From positions 106,154 to 170,153 of the forward strand of contig SPQJ01000004.1 in assembly GCA_004570425.1 (NCBI GenBank): a DNA stretch of 64,000 nucleotides. The letters are read 5' to 3'. Positions 62,102 to 64,000 of the stretch are shown here, one piece after another. Both the position numbers and the translations under genes were made by a program. The stretch's first letter is position 1, and each line of letters starts with the position of its first letter. Source of the DNA: Bacillus sp. AZ43 (GTDB lineage Bacteria; Actinomycetota; Actinomycetes; Mycobacteriales; Geodermatophilaceae). Under the pieces are notes generated by a model. The model was not told the DNA's origin and did no database searches. It was given only the letters and a program-made list of their open reading frames with translations.

Positions 62102-63169
62102 GTGACGCCCGCCGACCGCGACCTGCTGCAGGAACTGCTGTACGCCTACGGCCCCGGGGGCCAGGAGGACGACGTCCGCGAGATCTGCCGGCGGGAGCTG
62201 GCGCCGCTCGTCGACGAGCTCGACGTCGACGCCGCCGGCAACCTGGTCGGGCTGGTGCGCGGCTCGGGCGAGCGGGAGGCACCGGTCGTCCGCGTGATGG
62301 CGCACATGGACGAGCTGTCGATGATCGTGAAGCGCGTCCTGCCGGGCGGCGTCCTGCAGGTCTCCCAGCTCGGCACGATGTACCCGGCCAACTTCGGCCT
62401 CGGGCCCCTGACGATCCTGGGCGACACGGAGCGGCTCACCGGCGTCCTGCTGCTCGGGTCGGAGCACACGACACCGGAGACCAGCCAGGTGTGGCAGACC
62501 AAGCCGGACGGCGGCGACCGGGCCATGCAGTGGACCGACGTCCGGGTGTTCACCGGCCGGTCGCTCGACGAGCTGGAGAAGGCGGGCGTCCACCCGGGCA
62601 CCCGCGTCTGCGTGCACCGCAACCGCCGGACGCTCGTGGAGTTCGGCGACTACGTCGGCTCCTACTTCCTCGACGACCGCGCCGCGCTGACCGCCCTGAT
62701 CGCGGCCGCCCGGCTCCTGCGGGAGGAGGGCCGCCGCCCGCCCGCCGATGTCCACCTCGTGTGCACGACCGGCGAGGAGATGGGCGGCATCGGGGCGATG
62801 TGGGCCAGCCGCACGCTGCCGGGCGAGATCACCCTGGCCCTCGACGTGGGGGCTGCCGAGGAGGAGTACGGCGTGCCCGCCGACTCGGGTCCCGTCATCG
62901 CCTACGCCGACGACGCGGTGGTGTACGACAAGGCGATCGCCGACCGGCTGCTCGCCCTGGGTCACGAGCTGGGGCTGCAGCCGCGGGCCGCCGTCTGGGA
63001 CTCCTACGACTCGGACGCCTCCCAGTCGAGAGCCGCCGGCCAGGCCGCCCGCGCCGCGCTCCTCTCCCTGCCCACGCTGAGCACCCACGGCTACGAGGTG
63101 CAGCACACCGGCACCGTGCCGGCCTGCGCGCGGTTGCTCGCGGAGTACCTGTGCCGTCCGGCGCCCTGA
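62102..63169 (+). CDS. M42-family metallo-aminopeptidase
   Basis: A 355-residue di-metal peptidase related to FrvX/PepA-type glutamyl aminopeptidases. Metal ligands and catalytic residues are visible: His-Asp in VMAHMDELS, Asp in YFLDDRAALTAL, Glu-Glu in CTTGEEMGGIGAMWAS, Asp in LALDVGAAEEEYG, and His near the end in STHGYEVQHTGT. It probably works as a cytoplasmic dodecamer trimming peptides. GTG 62102 is 30 bp after lrp. Confidence 0.9.
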   Translation: MTPADRDLLQELLYAYGPGGQEDDVREICRRELAPLVDELDVDAAGNLVGLVRGSGEREAPVVRVMAHMDELSMIVKRVLPGGVLQVSQLGTMYPANFGLGPLTILGDTERLTGVLLLGSEHTTPETSQVWQTKPDGGDRAMQWTDVRVFTGRSLDELEKAGVHPGTRVCVHRNRRTLVEFGDYVGSYFLDDRAALTALIAAARLLREEGRRPPADVHLVCTTGEEMGGIGAMWASRTLPGEITLALDVGAAEEEYGVPADSGPVIAYADDAVVYDKAIADRLLALGHELGLQPRAAVWDSYDSDASQSRAAGQAARAALLSLPTLSTHGYEVQHTGTVPACARLLAEYLCRPAP

Positions 63170-63173
63170 TGCG

Positions 63174-63198
63174 GTGTGCGCGCCCGCCCCGGGGGTAA
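63174..63198 (+). promoter_or_regulatory. Stress-sigma-like promoter of the 63.2-kb gene
   Basis: GTGT (63174-63177), 15 bp, GGGTAA (63193-63198). The -10 box ends 9 nt before the ATG at 63208, the same spacing as at 41911 and 44511. The -35 box is weak. Confidence 0.38.
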
Positions 63199-63207
63199 CC
63201 GCCGCCC

Positions 63208-63723
63208 ATGGCGAGACGGACACCCCTCGGCGTCAGCGGCAAGGGCAAGCGCGGCATCAGCACGCTGGGCTGGGCGCTGCGGGGAGCCGCGGCCGGGGCG
63301 GCGGGCAGCACCGCGCTCAACGCCGTCACCTACCTCGACATGGCCGTCCGCGGGAGGGGCGCGAGTTCCACTCCCGAGGACACGGTCGAGAAGCTGGCCG
63401 GGGCCGCGCACGTGACCATCCCGGGTGACCAGGAGACCCGCGAGAACCGGAAGCAGGGGCTCGGTCCGCTCATGGGACTGGTGGCCGGGGTGGGCGTCGG
63501 GACGATCGGCGGCCTGGCCCGGGCGGCGGGCTACCTGTCGGCGAAGCCGGTGGGCGTCGCCCTCACCACGCTGGGCGTGATGGTGGCGGCCAACGGCCCC
63601 ATGGCGGCCCTGGGCGTCACCGATCCGCGCACCTGGTCGACGAAGGACTGGATCTCCGACGTCGTGCCGCACCTGGCGTACGGGGTGGTCGTCAAGAACA
63701 CGATCGACGCCTTCGACCGCTGA
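63208..63723 (+). CDS. Small membrane-associated protein of unknown function
   Basis: A 171-residue protein. A basic N-terminus (GKGKRG) is followed by Gly/Ala-rich hydrophobic stretches (LGWALRGAAAGAAGSTALNAVTYLDM, LGPLMGLVAGVGVGTIGGLARAAGYL, VGVALTTLGVMVAANGPMAALG), one polar stretch in between (TPEDTVEKLAGAAHVTIPGDQETRENR) and a C-terminal WSTKDWISDVVPHLAYG. This looks like a conserved membrane protein of soil actinobacteria, possibly stress-induced given its promoter. I recognise no function. Confidence 0.7.
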   Translation: MARRTPLGVSGKGKRGISTLGWALRGAAAGAAGSTALNAVTYLDMAVRGRGASSTPEDTVEKLAGAAHVTIPGDQETRENRKQGLGPLMGLVAGVGVGTIGGLARAAGYLSAKPVGVALTTLGVMVAANGPMAALGVTDPRTWSTKDWISDVVPHLAYGVVVKNTIDAFDR

Positions 63724-63743
63724 CCGCGCAGAACTGTCGGTGG

Positions 63744-63759
63744 TCGAACATACGATCGA
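63744..63759 (+). promoter_or_regulatory. LexA (SOS)-like box before the DUF222/HNH gene
   Basis: TCGAAC-ATAC-GATCGA matches the actinobacterial SOS box TCGAAC-N4-GTTCGA at 11 of 12 fixed positions. It ends 4 bp before the ATG. Confidence 0.5.
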
Positions 63760-63763
63760 TCAC

Positions 63764-64000
63764 ATGGAGCTGGCGGCGGGTCCCCTGGGCGCGGTTCAGG
63801 CCACGGACCGGGAGATCGCGCGGCAGACGGCGGTGCGGGCGCGCGCGCTGGCGGCGTTCGCCGCGGCCCGGCCGGCGTCGGCCGACCGGGCGCCGGGTGA
63901 GCCGGGCGCGATGAGCGCCGAGCGGCGGGCGGGGCGGCCGGAGGTGCTCGCGGGGGTGAGCGAGTGGGCGGCGCAGGAGCTGGTGGTGGCGCTGTCGATC
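63764..64000 (+). CDS. DUF222 / HNH endonuclease (13E12 family), N-terminal part (partial)
   Basis: 79 codons are visible before the right edge: MELAAGPLGAVQATDREIARQTAVRARALAAFAAARPAS, then EPGAMSAERRAGRPEVLAGVSEWAAQELVVALSI. This is the start of the DUF222 domain found in the multicopy 13E12-type HNH nucleases of high-GC actinobacteria. The HNH part lies outside the window. The SOS-like box directly upstream suggests damage-inducible expression. Confidence 0.8.
   Translation, partial: MELAAGPLGAVQATDREIARQTAVRARALAAFAAARPASADRAPGEPGAMSAERRAGRPEVLAGVSEWAAQELVVALSI

Overview
The window is about 74% GC with dense, often 4-bp-overlapping genes and frequent GTG starts. HspR/HAIR heat-shock control, a DosR/DosS-like pair, a bifunctional-type Dcd, an F420-dependent LLM oxidoreductase, a Rv0338c-like Fe-S reductase and a DUF222/HNH gene point to an actinobacterium, most likely Geodermatophilaceae (Blastococcus/Geodermatophilus/Modestobacter type). 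This is inferred from content only. It looks like ordinary chromosome: I see no phage, IS element, CRISPR array or plasmid module.

Layout. 0-1.5 kb: start of a molybdopterin oxidoreductase and two convergent paralogous membrane proteins. 1.5-12.4 kb: stress block with clpB (HAIR operator), an OhrR-like regulator and osmC, a MarR-controlled drug exporter, and the operon dnaK-grpE-dnaJ-hspR-marR. 12.6-19.6 kb: AbiEi/DUF559-like protein, PadR-HAAS pair, membrane Fe-S reductase (EtfD-like), MFS permease, dcd. 19.7-24.1 kb: secreted subtilase with Pro-Gly-Thr repeats, and a PAS/MCP pair. 24.1-31.2 kb: tRNA-Gly(CCC) and envelope glycosyltransferase/lipid genes (PgsA-like, PAP2, GtrA). 31.1-38.2 kb: a GGDEF-EAL protein, then usp-devS facing devR, and a type III polyketide synthase with a methyltransferase. 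38.2-46.7 kb: ribokinase, LLM oxidoreductase, fadE and at least five very short acidic proteins. 46.7-49.8 kb: second GGDEF protein and a DUF4396 protein behind a CsoR-like palindrome. 49.8-55.8 kb: complete fructose PTS (ptsI, DeoR regulator, fruK, fruA, ptsH). 55.8-61.6 kb: SRPBCC, AGE isomerase and a branched-chain 2-oxoacid dehydrogenase operon facing an Lrp regulator. 61.6-64 kb: M42 peptidase, a small membrane protein and the start of a DUF222/HNH gene with an SOS-like box.

The most novel signal is regulatory. Short acidic, disordered proteins at 39-45 kb sit behind promoters of the form GTTT-N15/16-GGGnnn, and three of four transcripts would begin almost at the ATG. The same promoter type lies before usp-devS, osmC and the membrane protein at 63.2 kb. 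This suggests a general-stress (SigB/SigF-family) regulon whose members are mostly too short for routine annotation. A second signal is a palindrome, TTAC(C/T)GGCGAGTA, shared by the EtfD-like gene and fadE 27 kb apart, which implies a common fatty-acid-oxidation regulator. All operator and promoter calls were made by eye, without statistics.
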